The translations under genes and the position numbers were made by a program. Source: Panorpa germanica (lineage: Eukaryota > Arthropoda > Insecta > Mecoptera > Panorpidae). Taken from it: DNA of 64,000 nucleotides. Of this stretch, positions 39,501-52,400 are shown one piece after another. The stretch spans positions 9,796,001 through 9,860,000 of the forward strand of contig OY783205.1 of assembly GCA_963678705.1 (NCBI GenBank). Reading direction: 5' to 3'. The notes below the pieces were generated by a model that saw nothing but the letters and a program-made list of their open reading frames with translations, made no database searches and was not told where the DNA came from. Position 1 is the stretch's first letter. Each line of letters starts with the position of its first letter.

Positions 39501-42500
39501 CAAATAATCTGAGATTTCTGTTTTTCACTCCAGAATTTGAGCCGGTTTTTTATGAACCCAGGTCTGCAGTGTGTTATGCTTTAGGTAAATATCTTTTTTT
39601 AAAGAAATGTGATTTCAGTAGATTAATACTCGTATATAAAAGTAAACTCGCAAATGAATGAACTTATCTCCAACAGCTACTGGTTCTGTAGGCTCCACTG
39701 TTGATGCCAATCCTGAAAGAAGTAATGGAGATGATGAAACGAATATTAGTCGAGGATGGATTCAATGGATGGAAGATGAGGAAATGATAAATCTTCAGAA
39801 AGAAAGCACCCAAATCGTTAAAAAGAAGACATCTCCTCCTGTATTCCAGGATCAAACATTACAATATAATCTTTCTGATTTTACGAATTTTGAAAATATG
39901 AATCTACCAGGACTCTACCGTAAGTTATTAATCATTAAAATTACTTTTGCAACACAAAATTGCTATTGAATTGTAATTCGCTTCGCAAATTTAAAGTTGG
40001 CTGCTAATTTGGCCTTACTGCAAAATATTATGTTATAGTAATTGTTCGCTAAAGTAATTGCCCTGATGCACAAATCGCCCCCAAACCACAGCGCCACCGG
40101 TCAATATCACCATACCGCTCACTTTCAAATCAATTATTATAACTACATTTCACCATTATATCTACATTTTAGTATATGTTTTCCCATTTATCCCGCTGAA
40201 GTCAAATTGTCAAATTTTAGGGAGGGATCTATTTTGCTCGTATCCAAGAATACTAACCTCTGTATCTCTATTTATTTAATATTTCTAATTTTAATCTCAC
40301 AATGGCCACCGCCGTCTACAAAGAGCCTACGTACCAAATTTCAACATTCAATCTCTTTTGTAACATTGATCTCAAAAATTTTCGCTGCTTTTGAATTTAA
40401 TTTTGGTTTTTCCAATTAGAATACCTCAAGTTTTGGTTTCCTTCATTCTATATTTCTAGCTTTAGCCACCTACCGTCAATGCCCCACTAGCAAGATCGGT
40501 ATCGGTCCGTATCTCTACCAGTTCTACTACTGGATATAGTTTTAATATTGTAAAAATATAGAACTATTGTGTTTCTATCGAATATTCTACATACAATATT
40601 TCATCTTTGTATACCTTTATTTTGTTTTTATATTTGCGTCATTCACTAGCTCTACTGCGCCAGCGATACTTTAAACATTTAGTTTTTAAATTATTTTCGT
40701 TATTAATATTTCTACTACTTTCTGCATACTAAATTACAGCTATGTAGTCTCAACATTTTAGCAATAACCTCACTTTAGAATATATTATGTACATTTTGAT
40801 ACCGGATAAATATCTATGTATACTTATATACATGCATTCTTATGGGTTTTTTATAAGAAAAAGTGAAAAACATCATGAACATTATAACAGGAAACTAGTA
40901 GTTCGCCTCGTCGCAAGGTGACGTGTATATGTTATTTGTGATTAAATTTAAAGTTAGTTTAAAGATCTTACTGCAAAATATTATTTTTAAGTAATTGTTA
41001 GCAATGTTAAATGTTTTCTAAAATTTATTATTTGTACCCATTTCGCTGTGAACTATTTACTATAATTAATTCCTATGTTGAACAATGCTTAACGACGCTC
41101 TCCTAACCACACCAAACCAAAGCAGCATTGCCCCTTAGTACCCTAGCGTTACCATTCCTGCACTTATCCCGCCACAGATCGCCCACTTCCAGCACCACAC
41201 ACTATACGATGTGTGCTTTTTTCTCCACAGCCTCCACTCTCTATCCCTACCCTGAGCGCCATCTCCGCTTGCTTCCCCACTGTGTCTATATATATATATA
41301 TATATATGAAACGGAACGCATACGGTGGTATACCAGGCCGATGCGGGAAATTCAGCTACTGGAGAAGAGAAGACGCACGCTTTTCAGAAAAGCAGGAAGA
41401 TCATGAGATCGCCAGTTCGGAGCAGCTCAATGTCAGACCTGTTCTGTAAATCGGACAAATCTACTGAGAGGAACGTCGAAATGGTAGAAAATGAAAAGAA
41501 GAGGAAAAGAATTGAGAATCCGGAAAAGGATGAAAACATAGAGAAACAAGTGGAGCCAAATGAAATCCAACATCTCATTCAAATGATTGTTAGAGAAACA
41601 GCGAAACTGGAGAAAATTGTTAAAGAAAACTTTAATACAAAGAGAGAAATTAGAGACATCTCAGCCAGACTGAACCTTCAGGTCGGAAAACTAAAAGCAG
41701 AAGGGATACAAAAGGCAATTGGAAGTTTATCTATAAGAGGAAACACTGCAGAAATGGAAACTCAAACTGATACCGAGAAAATAAAAGAAATAGCTCCAAA
41801 AGGAGAAAGGGAAGAAAAGAAAATAACAACGAAAGATGCAGAAACTCAAACTACTACTCCTGAGGAAAACAAGAATGCGATACAAATAGAAGACAAAATA
41901 GCGAAATTCAAGCAGGAAAGGACAGGAGACATAAACTTGGCAGAGGCTTTAGATCTAGTTCACGCAAGTTGGCCTACGGAAGCATTTAAGTCAACTAACA
42001 TGGTAAGAGGTGGAGTTATGCAGGCATCAAAGGACAAGGATACGATATTGGTGATGGACCAAGAGGTGAGCGAGGATAATCCTCTTGTAAGACGGCTAAG
42101 CGAAAGAATACCGCAGATAGAGGATATTATCAGAAGAAAACTGATACAACCAGGAAAACTAATATGCATGGAGAATAAAAGCATTATAATCCAGGATAAC
42201 GGAGAAAAAGAAGCTGGTAGCAGTTACACATATCTCGCTGGACTGAACGGGGCAAAAGTGAACACTGAAAACATAAAGGACGTAACAGCGTTATTAGAGA
42301 AAGTAAAAACCATCTCTGGAAAGGAGGGAAGGAAAGAACTCATAGTTATATGCTCGAAGGATGGGCTGGAGTTCCAGCTTCGCAAAATCATAGAACTCAT
42401 TTTTGGAGATCAAGGTTATCACATAATTCTACATACGAGAAGTGAAGGAAAAACAGTACAAAAAACACAAGATTGGCAACTTGCTGGAAGGACCGGAAAG

Positions 42501-45500
42501 GCGACAAGCAGAGAAATAGTGCTGGTTAAACCGAAGGGAGAAGGAAGAACATATGTTGATACTGTTAGAGAGATGAAGAAAAATATTGATATAGAGGAAC
42601 TAGACGTCAAAATAAAAAACATCGAAAAAACACCGGAGGGCTACGTAAAGCTGAGTGTTTCCGGAGGTAAAAAAAGAAACGGGGAATCGCTAAAAGCAGC
42701 GGTACAACAGAAAATGGGAAATTCGGTGGAAGTAGAACTTGTCCAACGACAGAAGAACATAATAGTCATCGACATAGATGAAACTATCTCCGAAGAGGAA
42801 ATAGTAGAAGCTATACAGAAGGAACTAGGTGACTCCGAATCTGGTGAGAAAGGCATCACTATAAAAATGGCACTGAAGCCAAACAGCCGGGGGCTTCGAT
42901 ACGCGAATGTTATGTTACCCGTTGATAGCGCTTTACGTCTCTTGTCTAATGTAAGGTTGAAAATAGGATGGAGTAGGTGCAGAATAGTAGAAAGACTAGC
43001 ACCAATAAAGTGCTTCAAATGTCAAAACTACGGACATTTTGCGAGTTTGTGCAAAAATGAGGAAGACACGAGGGAAAAATGCCTGAAATGTGGAGAGGCA
43101 GGACATAGGGCGAAGGAATGCTCTAATGAAGTGTATTGCTGGACCTGCAAGATAAAGGGACACAGCGGAAGGGAAATGATATGTCCAAAATACAAATCCC
43201 TAGTGAGTGAACTAATGAGGAAAAGGATTGACTCACCCGCTAAATATGGAATTAAAAATACTGCAAGTTAACGTAGACCGTGGACTGGCAGCGTTTGATC
43301 TGCTGCACAGCACCTGTCTCAGCAGGAACATAGACATCGCTATTGTTGCCGAACCGAACAAGAAGCAAGTCACTAAAGGACCATGGTTTAAGGACATGAA
43401 TATTGACGCAGCCATTAGAGTATACAACAGAGAAGTGGATGTGCTTAAATGTGGCAATGAGCAGAAAGGCTTCGTATGGGTAGAGCTAAAGGTAGTAGTT
43501 ATCTATTCGTGCTACGTATCGCCCAACATATCTGTGTGCGAATTTGAGCTGTACCTACAGCAACTGGGTGATAGCATCAGAAGGCAAACCAAAGAGGTGA
43601 TTGTAGCTGGTGACCTTAATGCGAAGTCACGTATATGGGGTTCTACCAAAGAAGACAAGAGGGGCTTAGCGCTTGTGGACTGGATGGCCGAACTTTCATT
43701 AGTTGTGCAGAACAGAGGACACGAGCCAACGTTTGTAAGAAGAGGCAGCGAATCACATATTGATGTAACACTGACGTCTGAGCTAATAGCAAATAAAATA
43801 ACAGAGTGGAAAGTAACTGACGAAGAAAACCTTAGCTACCATAGGAACATCTACTACAAGGTCAACTCTAAACATACTAGTATGGCACAAAAGAACGAAG
43901 TAAAATGGAGTATAAGGAAAGAAGGCATACCGATCTTCGTGGAAAATCTTGGAAAAGAGATAGACAGCAACCAAGGACTTGATGCAAGTACAGGCATGAT
44001 GGCAATAAAACGAGCACTAGACAACACATTTTGTAAGAGAGCTAGAGTAGGAAAACGAAATCCAGTGTATTGGTGGAACGACAACATTGCCCAATTAAGG
44101 AAAAAGTGTCTGAAAGCAAGGAGAAATCTCACCCGCGGAAACAAAAGCAGCAATGTCACTGAAGAAAACAAGGAAAGCTTGAGAAATGACTACAAGGATA
44201 ATCGGAAAGCGCTGAGAAACGCAGTCATTAGAGCAAAACAAGAAGCATGGAAGAAAACCTGTCAAGAAGTGGACGAAGACGTATGGGGAATGGGTTATAA
44301 AATAGTATGCAAAAAGTTTAATATGATGCCCCGTGTTAAACTAAGTACACTAAAGCTAAGAGAAACAATTAGGGAATTATTCCCAACACGCTCGGAAAAC
44401 AAATGGCTACGCAAAGACATCGACGATACGTGCATACCCTATTTTACGAAGGAAGAATTGCTGGAAGCGTTGAAGCGAACAAGAAATGGGAAAGCACCAG
44501 GACCGGATCAAATACCACCAGAGATTATCAAAGCAGCAATTAGGGAATTCCCAAAAGAATTTCTCGAAATTATGAACAAACAACTGGAAAGTGGTATATT
44601 TCCAGCAATATGGAAGACAGCAAAAGTGGTATTGGTGCAGAAGCCAAAAAAACCAGGAGATCTTGAAGAAAAGTATAGGCCAATATGCCTCTTGGATGTT
44701 ATGGGGAAAGTCCTGGAGCGGCTCATAGCTAACAGATTAGATGAAGAAGTCGAACCAAATCTATCAAAGAAGCAATACGGGTTCAGAAGGAAGAGGTCGA
44801 CCATCGACGCTATGTGGAGCATTATGGAATCGGTACAGAGCATTAAAGCAAAAGCCCACCAGAACAGAAAACACGCAGTATTGGTTACGCTCGACATTAA
44901 AAACGCTTTCAACTCAGCACCATGGGACGGCGTCATGGAAGCGCTGAAAAAATTCGGAGTCAGCGAATACCTGACTAGAATAATAGGAAGCTACCTGGAG
45001 GATCGCTGGATAACAGTCGAGGGAGAACAAATAAGGGTAACCTGCGGAGTCCCACAGGGATCGGTACTGGGGCCCTTACTATGGAACATACTATATGACG
45101 AGGTACTTAAGATCAAGCTACCGGAAGGCGCATCTATCATAGGATTCGCAGACGATACAGCTCTCATAGTAGAGGCAAAAACGGAGCAAGTGTTGGAAGC
45201 TCACACAAATGTGGCGCTGCTTAGGATTGAGGCTACATTGAAGAAGAAGCAGCTGAAACTTGCGCCGGAAAAAACTGAAGCGATTATACTCTATGGTGGA
45301 AGAAAGCTAAAAGAAATAACTCTGGAGGTAGGCGGCACGGCAATTAAATCTAAGGAATGCTTGAGGTACCTGGGGCTTTACATTGCAAGAAACTCAAGTA
45401 TGAAGCAGCATGTTATACAAACAGCTAGGAAATCCGAAGAGAAATTGATGACGCTAAGCAGATTGATGCCAAATCTGAAGGGTCCCAAGGCAAGTAAGAG

Positions 45501-46356
45501 ACGGGTGCTAGCCTCTGTAGTACACTCAGTAATGCTGTATGCTGCACCGGTATGGGAAGAAGTAATGAGGCACAAAAAGTATAGGAGTATGCTGATAGGT
45601 GTACAACGCAGAACGGCAATACGCGTTAGCAGCGCTTATCGAACCATTTCGGCAGAAGCGGTGCAAGTGATTACCGGAATAGTACCACTGGCACTAATGG
45701 TGGAAGAGAGGAAAAAGATGTCTATGGACAGAGAGGTGAAACGCCAAGAACTAAGGTCAGAAACAGTGCAGAAATGGCAGAAAGAGTGGGAGAAGGATAC
45801 CCGAAGGGCGGTGTGAACAAAAAGGCTGATAAAGAACATAGGCACATGGGTGAATCGAAAGCACGGAGAAGTTGATTACTTTGTAACACAACTGATCGGA
45901 GGGCATGGATGCTTCGGGAGCTACCTGAAGCGATTCAGAAAGAGAGAGACCGACATGTGCTGGTACTGTGAGCAGGTAGATACACCGGAACACACGTTCT
46001 TTATGTGCGACCGATGGGCGACTCCAAGAGAAGTAGTACGAACGACGACAGGAACCATATTGACAGCAGATAATATTGTCAATATAATGCTGGAAAAGGA
46101 AGAGTACTGGAACGCGGTTCAAGCTTTCGCTACGAAAATACTGAAAACGAAAGAAGTGGACGCCAGCACGAAAACATAGGGAAATCGGGCATCAAGAACC
46201 AGCTTGAAGTAATGCATTATGCGGTTCCAGGCTGAATTCTAGGCGAGAAAGGGGAGGTGGTTTTAGTTGGTAGGCGGCCTCGAGATGAGGGCGAATCCAA
46301 CACTTCTTGCCGCGCAGGAGCTAGCCTTTGGAAGGTTTCCCCTCCCCTACAACAAA

Positions 46357-46397
<41 letters not shown>

Positions 46398-46442
46398 ATT
46401 ATTTTTTTTTTTTTTTTTTTTGTGGTGAGGAGGAGAAATCTT

Positions 46443-46488
<46 letters not shown>

Positions 46489-49400
46489 GTGAATACTTCA
46501 AAACAGTCATATATATGGATGTTTGATAGACTCATGGCGAGCATGATGCTGTAAGGAGCAGAGATATGGGGATGGAAAGAACAAACGAAATTGAGAAAAA
46601 TCTAGGAGATAATGGGTACTAGAACTATGGTACTTTCGTCCGTTAGTTCACTCCGAAAGTGATTTAAGGATTAATTTTTTATTTCCTGAATTTCGTATGT
46701 TAGTTGACGTGTCAGTCGATTCAGTTCTGTTTTATCTTGAGCGTCCTCTTCCACTTTCTTCTAGCTTTTCGTTTTTCTTTGATTAGTTCTAAAATTTCAC
46801 TTGGATATCAGTTGCCTTTTTGTTTTCCTCTATATGTGGGATGTATTTTTCCTTACTGCTTGCTGTATATCAATGACTAATTTTACTGCTTTCATAATAT
46901 CTATTTGATCCGAACTATTTATTGGTACTTTTAATGAAATTTTTTTTCAATTTCTGCTCTAAATTTATCAGTCCCAGTCAGTCCATTTATTTTCTAGCGT
47001 TGCAGGTTGCTTCTTTTTGATAGCTGTCTCACTGAGTGTTAGAGTTATTGGTGAGTGGTCAAGACAAGTACGCGTTATCTTCGATATTTATATAATTTGT
47101 CGATATTTTTCTCAGTATAAAAAAGTCTATTACATCAGGCCTGTTTTCTCTATCAGTGGTTTGACTGTTGATTCCGCGTTACTCTGGTATTCTCTCACTG
47201 CTTCAAGTAGTTCTTTGCCTTTTGAATGTTATAATTCTTGAACCCCAGAATGTGTGTTTAGCATTAAAGTCTCTACCAATTATAAATCTTTTACCCAGTG
47301 TTTGCAGAAACTTCAGATAGTCTGGTTTTTCAAGTTATGTTTTGAGGGACAATATATTGCTGCTACTGTTATCTTGTAGTTCTCACTTTTTATTTTTATA
47401 GCTGTTACTTGAATTTCTTTGGTGTTCATATTTATTTAATTCATGATGTGAAATGTTGTTCCGAATTATAACAGCAGATCCTCCGCTGACTTTCTTTTCC
47501 GGATGAATTGTGTGGTAAACGTCATAGCCTTTAATTTTGCGTATGGTTCTCTTGTATAGTGAGTTTCCGATTAAAATATTCGTCTAAAATTATTCTTAGC
47601 TCGAACAAATGACGTTCTTTATTTTTTATATTTATACCTAGCCTTTTAACGGTAGCGTAGTGGTTAGTATAGCTATCTACAATACCTAAGGTCGTGCGAT
47701 CGAATTCATCGTACTCAACTCAAGGATTCTTCACATATCAAGAACAACGTCAAATATCGGGGGAAGTCTTAACCATCAGTGGGGAAAATGCCCTAACCGG
47801 CATGCCGGCGGGTAGAGGTGAAATAAAATAGCCTCCGTCTAGATATAAATAAAATAGATTCCGTCACTGAGCTCAAAATTCTGTAAGGGTACTTCCGCAG
47901 GTGATATGATTTACGTTGTTGACATGACACACAATTTCATATGTATACCTCAATTTTTTTTGCTTCATACTCTTCCAGAGAAAAAATTCTTTTGACGCTC
48001 TTATATATATCTTTTCACTCTCTATGACCACTTATTAGGATTCCTGGATCTTTTTGTTGCTGTTCTAGAATCTCTTTACAGCATCACCTTCGCGCACCTC
48101 ATTTATTACGATTCTGCTGAGTGCGGAACTCCTTGTTGAAGTCCAGGTACGTCAGCAGTGGCTCATGGCGTAATGCATCTCTCAGCCTTTAAAAGGCTTG
48201 TTCCTGTACTTCGGCTCATTTGAAGGGATGATCCTTCTTTGTCATCTGGCTCAAATTATACGCAATTTTTGAATATTCTTGTATAAATCTGCGGTAGAAC
48301 CCGCATAGTCGTAGAAACGCTCGAATATCTTTCACTGTTTGAGGATTAGGGTACTTTTCATGGCTTCGACTTTCTCTGGATCTGGCTTAACTCCTTCATC
48401 TGATATGATAGATCTCAGGTATTCTGTTTCTACTACCATCTGCTGATATTTGCTTGGCTTCAGGATCAGGAGTACACTTTCACAGTGTATTGAATACCTC
48501 CCGATCCTTTCCGAGATACGCTTCTGTACCCCCGGAACTAAACACAATGACATCATCAAAGTACACCAAGCAACTTATACCATTGATACCCGTTAATACC
48601 GCGTACATTTGCTAAGTCGCTGGAAGGTGTTATTTCCATTTGACAAGCCAAACGCTATTCATATATACTGAACATGTCTGTCTGGGGTTGGCAACGCTGT
48701 TAGCTCTTTTGATGACTCTCCCATACTTATCTGATAATATCTTGATTTCAAGTCCATCTTGGTGAACAGTTTCGCATTCGCTTTCGCTAGATAGATTATC
48801 TATGGTAGCGTTCATATTTGGAGGTGTAAGTAATCTCGCTTAGTAATGGCATTTAACCCCCTATAATCTATGGACATGGCCACCTTCTTTGTTTCATCCT
48901 CACTTTTTAATTTACTAAAATCACAGCGACTGTTATGGTTCGATTATATCGTTTATAAATACCTCTTTTATTTCAGCTCTTAGTACCTGTAGTTGCGAAT
49001 ACGGGTAGTTGCACCCTATACGGTTGTCTCATTATGGGATAAGCATCTTTATCGATTAAAATTTTATGTTCTACCAGTGCCGTGGCACTTAGTTTAGTAC
49101 TATCGTTATCAAGAACATTACCGTACTCATATATCAAACTTTCCATTTTGTACTGACCAACTGGTTCGAGTTATGCAGAACGCTATGCTCACCGTTTTTG
49201 CAATTGTTACATATGCTGCTATTTTTCTGTATATTGTTGCGTTGTGCCACCAGTTTGGCCAATTGTTTCTCTAGGTCCGCAAATCCATCTTCGAACGGTT
49301 ATATTTCAGCTAAACAGATATTTCTGGGTAACTTGATATTTCAGGGTGTTGAATTCGTGTCCTTTTTCGCTAGCTATCCTTTATTAGTAATCTGAAAAAT

Positions 49401-52400
49401 GCCCCTGGTGACTAATTTTTTTTTCTGCATATTGTCTATATTATCTATTCCATGACCTTCTTGCATTGCTTCTGATTCACTATAACATCTACTGTGCCTC
49501 CTGGTGGCACTACCTCTTTATTTTTCAGTCTAAGCATATATTTGTCCAATTTTTTTTTGAATTTAATTTTGGTTTTTCCAATTAGAATACCTCAAGTTTT
49601 GGTTTCCTTCATTCTATATTTCTAGCTTTAGCCACCTACCGTCAGTGCCCCACTAGCAAGATCGGTATCGGTCCGTATCTCTACCAGTTCTACTACTGGA
49701 TATAGTTTTAATATTGTAAAAATATAGAAGTATTGTGTTTCTATCGAATATTCTACATACAATATTTCATCTTTGTATACCTTTATTTTGTTTTTATATT
49801 TGCGTCATTCACTAGCTCTACTGCGCCAGCGATACTTTAAACATTTAGTTTTTAAATTATTTTCGTTATTAATATTTCTACTACTTTCTGCATACTAAAT
49901 TACAGCTATGTAGTCTCAACATTTTAGCAATAACCTCACTTTAGAATATATTATGTACATTTTGATACCGGATAAATATCTATGTATACTTATATACATG
50001 CATTCTTATGGGTTTTTTATAAGAAAATTGTCTATATTATCTATTCCATTACCTTCTTGCATTGCTTCTGATTCACTATAACATCTACTGTGCCTCCTGG
50101 TGGCACTACCTCTTTATTTTTCAGTCTAAGCATATATTTGTCCAATTTTTTTTTCTTTTCTGCACAGTCCTTCTCTACTTATACTTTGTTTATTATGACA
50201 GCTAATTTTCCAAGCAACTTTTTCCAGTTTTCCGTCTTGTTGAAATAGGTCTTATTTTTGATAATTTATTACACTCTACTTCTTTAACTTTAACTTCGAG
50301 AACCCATCTAGTTTTCATCTTAAAAATCCCGTGTCCTCGTGCTCCCTTTTTCTCTCTGGTTCCCTTATGGTCCCCTGGTTTTCCTCTTCCGCCGCTCTAG
50401 TGGCTTCCTTCAACTTGCTGGAGGTTATCCTGCAGCCCTTTTCATCTACAATCGAGTGTGCACTTGATGTTTTATTGCTTCTTGAATCTGTAATCCTCTT
50501 GAATTGAACCAATTCCTATATTCTTTGCTGGATATCCACTAATACGTTTTGGTAATACAACATATTCCTGCCTTAATCCAATATTATATTGAATTCCTTC
50601 AATAAATCTAATTCTAGCATAATTTCCCATCTGAGTCCAGGTCTGACTACCTCGAACAAGAATTTTCTCTTTTTGCCGAAAAACTCGAATACAACTTCCG
50701 CCCTAGTAGAATTTCTAATTTGCCTTTCTTGCGTATTCCTCAAAATGGTTTTTGAGGTTCGAACATGATTGCTCCTTAACACCGATTTGAACAGCAAGGA
50801 TCTGCCTTATAATACAATAGTGTCCCACTCTCCCTCGTTTACTCGCAGAGTCACGCACTCCATTGGTTTCTTCTTATTGCCGGTATGGCGCACTCTACAG
50901 TCATCCTCTTCTCCTCCCCACTTGGACTTTTACCTCCAGGAATCAGAGAGAAGTCATCAAGGAGTTTAAATGATCGTCATAATCTGAGCTCAAAGGGAAT
51001 TGTGGGTTCGCCCTTCTTTGGTTGTTATTAAGTCTAATCTCGTGAACCTACCTCTCAGAAACCGTTCTAAGAGCTAGTGACTCTCCTTGTAGGTTGTCTG
51101 GTTGTTCCCCTTGGGTAAATCTTTTCCTGTTCGACGTGGCTTCAGAGCTGTTTGGTGGATCTTTATTTCCGCTTGGACCGGCGCCGCCTTCAGTAACATG
51201 TGTGGCATTTGAACGGTTGCCCTCCAAAATGCGTCCTCCAGCGTAGCCCTAAAACACACCGGTACTTGATAACCTGGGTATGTGTTCGTTGCACCTCTAT
51301 TTGTCAAGTACCGTTGTATCAAATCCTTGATCTACTCGTGAACATCGATTGCGAGTTGATGTTTGTTTTTCGTTCTGTTTTACTTCATACATATTACCTA
51401 GGTGCATGGCTGGTTCGCTATAGGTGGCTATAGGTTCGTACTCCTCCATCCGTTCCACTATTTCTACTGCTGACGTTACTGACGTTGGATTTAGTCCCCT
51501 CGCTAGATTCGATTATTTCGGATCTATTTCTTTTCCACTATAACACTTGATGCTTTCTATTTTCTATATCTACTTCTTGTTTCACCGTGTCTGATCCTAT
51601 TTTCCAATGCCTATATGAATAGTCACTAGCTGTCTCCACCGTCTATTGTTTTGACTCGCCTTGACGTCTAATGTCACTGTCACTTCTTCCACCTAATAAC
51701 ACTGTTCTGTGCTCGTCGTAGCTACACTGTAAAAAATGTTCTTAAATTCTAATATAATTTTAATAGACAAATGCGTATTAAAATTAAGAACAGGTTATTA
51801 ATTCTTTTAAAGATACATTTTGCATCTTCGGACCCTCCCTTGTGTAGATGGCTGCAATTTTCATTCTGTAGTCCCCGCCGAATATTTCGGTTACCCTAAT
51901 TAATTTATATATAAAATATGGAATTCTAAAAATCGAATCTAAGCAGAAAAAATGATCGACAATTACATTGTACATTAGTACGAGGTTGGGCTCTTCCAAT
52001 GCATGCATAGACACTTAAGCCTACTGCACACGTAACGTGTTTTAACCCGGACGGGACGGAGACGGAACGTGGTATTAGGTAAACACGTACGGGATTTTAT
52101 ACCCACCTAGTGCATACGCACCGTGACAGTGACTCGAAAGTAACGTGCTAGTGTTGTTAATAAGCAAAGATGAATTTTAACATGCCTAATGAATAAAATA
52201 AGTAACCCAAACTAAAATGCAAACTAATTTTAACCAAAATGTGCTTTATCTCTTTCTGTCATATTAAAAAGTCATAATACTTGATTATATTGATGTAATA
52301 AATATCGACATTGTAAAACATGACAGTCTACTTTATTTACCTACCTGTTTTTGATTTTAACATAAAAAAGTTAACTGTAATTGTTACATATTAAGATCTA

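Larger units (their letters stand above)
41288..46373 (+). mobile_element. R1-clade non-LTR retrotransposon in a (TA)n microsatellite
   Basis: The order is (TA)n, a short 5' leader, ORF1 (41403-43271), ORF2 (43246-46179, one internal stop), a 3' UTR of about 170 bp that includes GGTGGTTTTAGTTGGTAGGC and TTTCCCCTCCCCTAC, a run of about 22 A, and again (TA)n. Two overlapping ORFs, CCHC knuckles in ORF1, an APE-type endonuclease before the RT, and a C-terminal CxxC...H...C motif in ORF2 place it near the R1 clade. It looks nearly full length and fairly young. Confidence 0.85.

Noticed and set aside
42419..45845. Several long minus-strand frames opposite the R1-type element
   Set aside because: Antisense shadows of ORF1 and ORF2.
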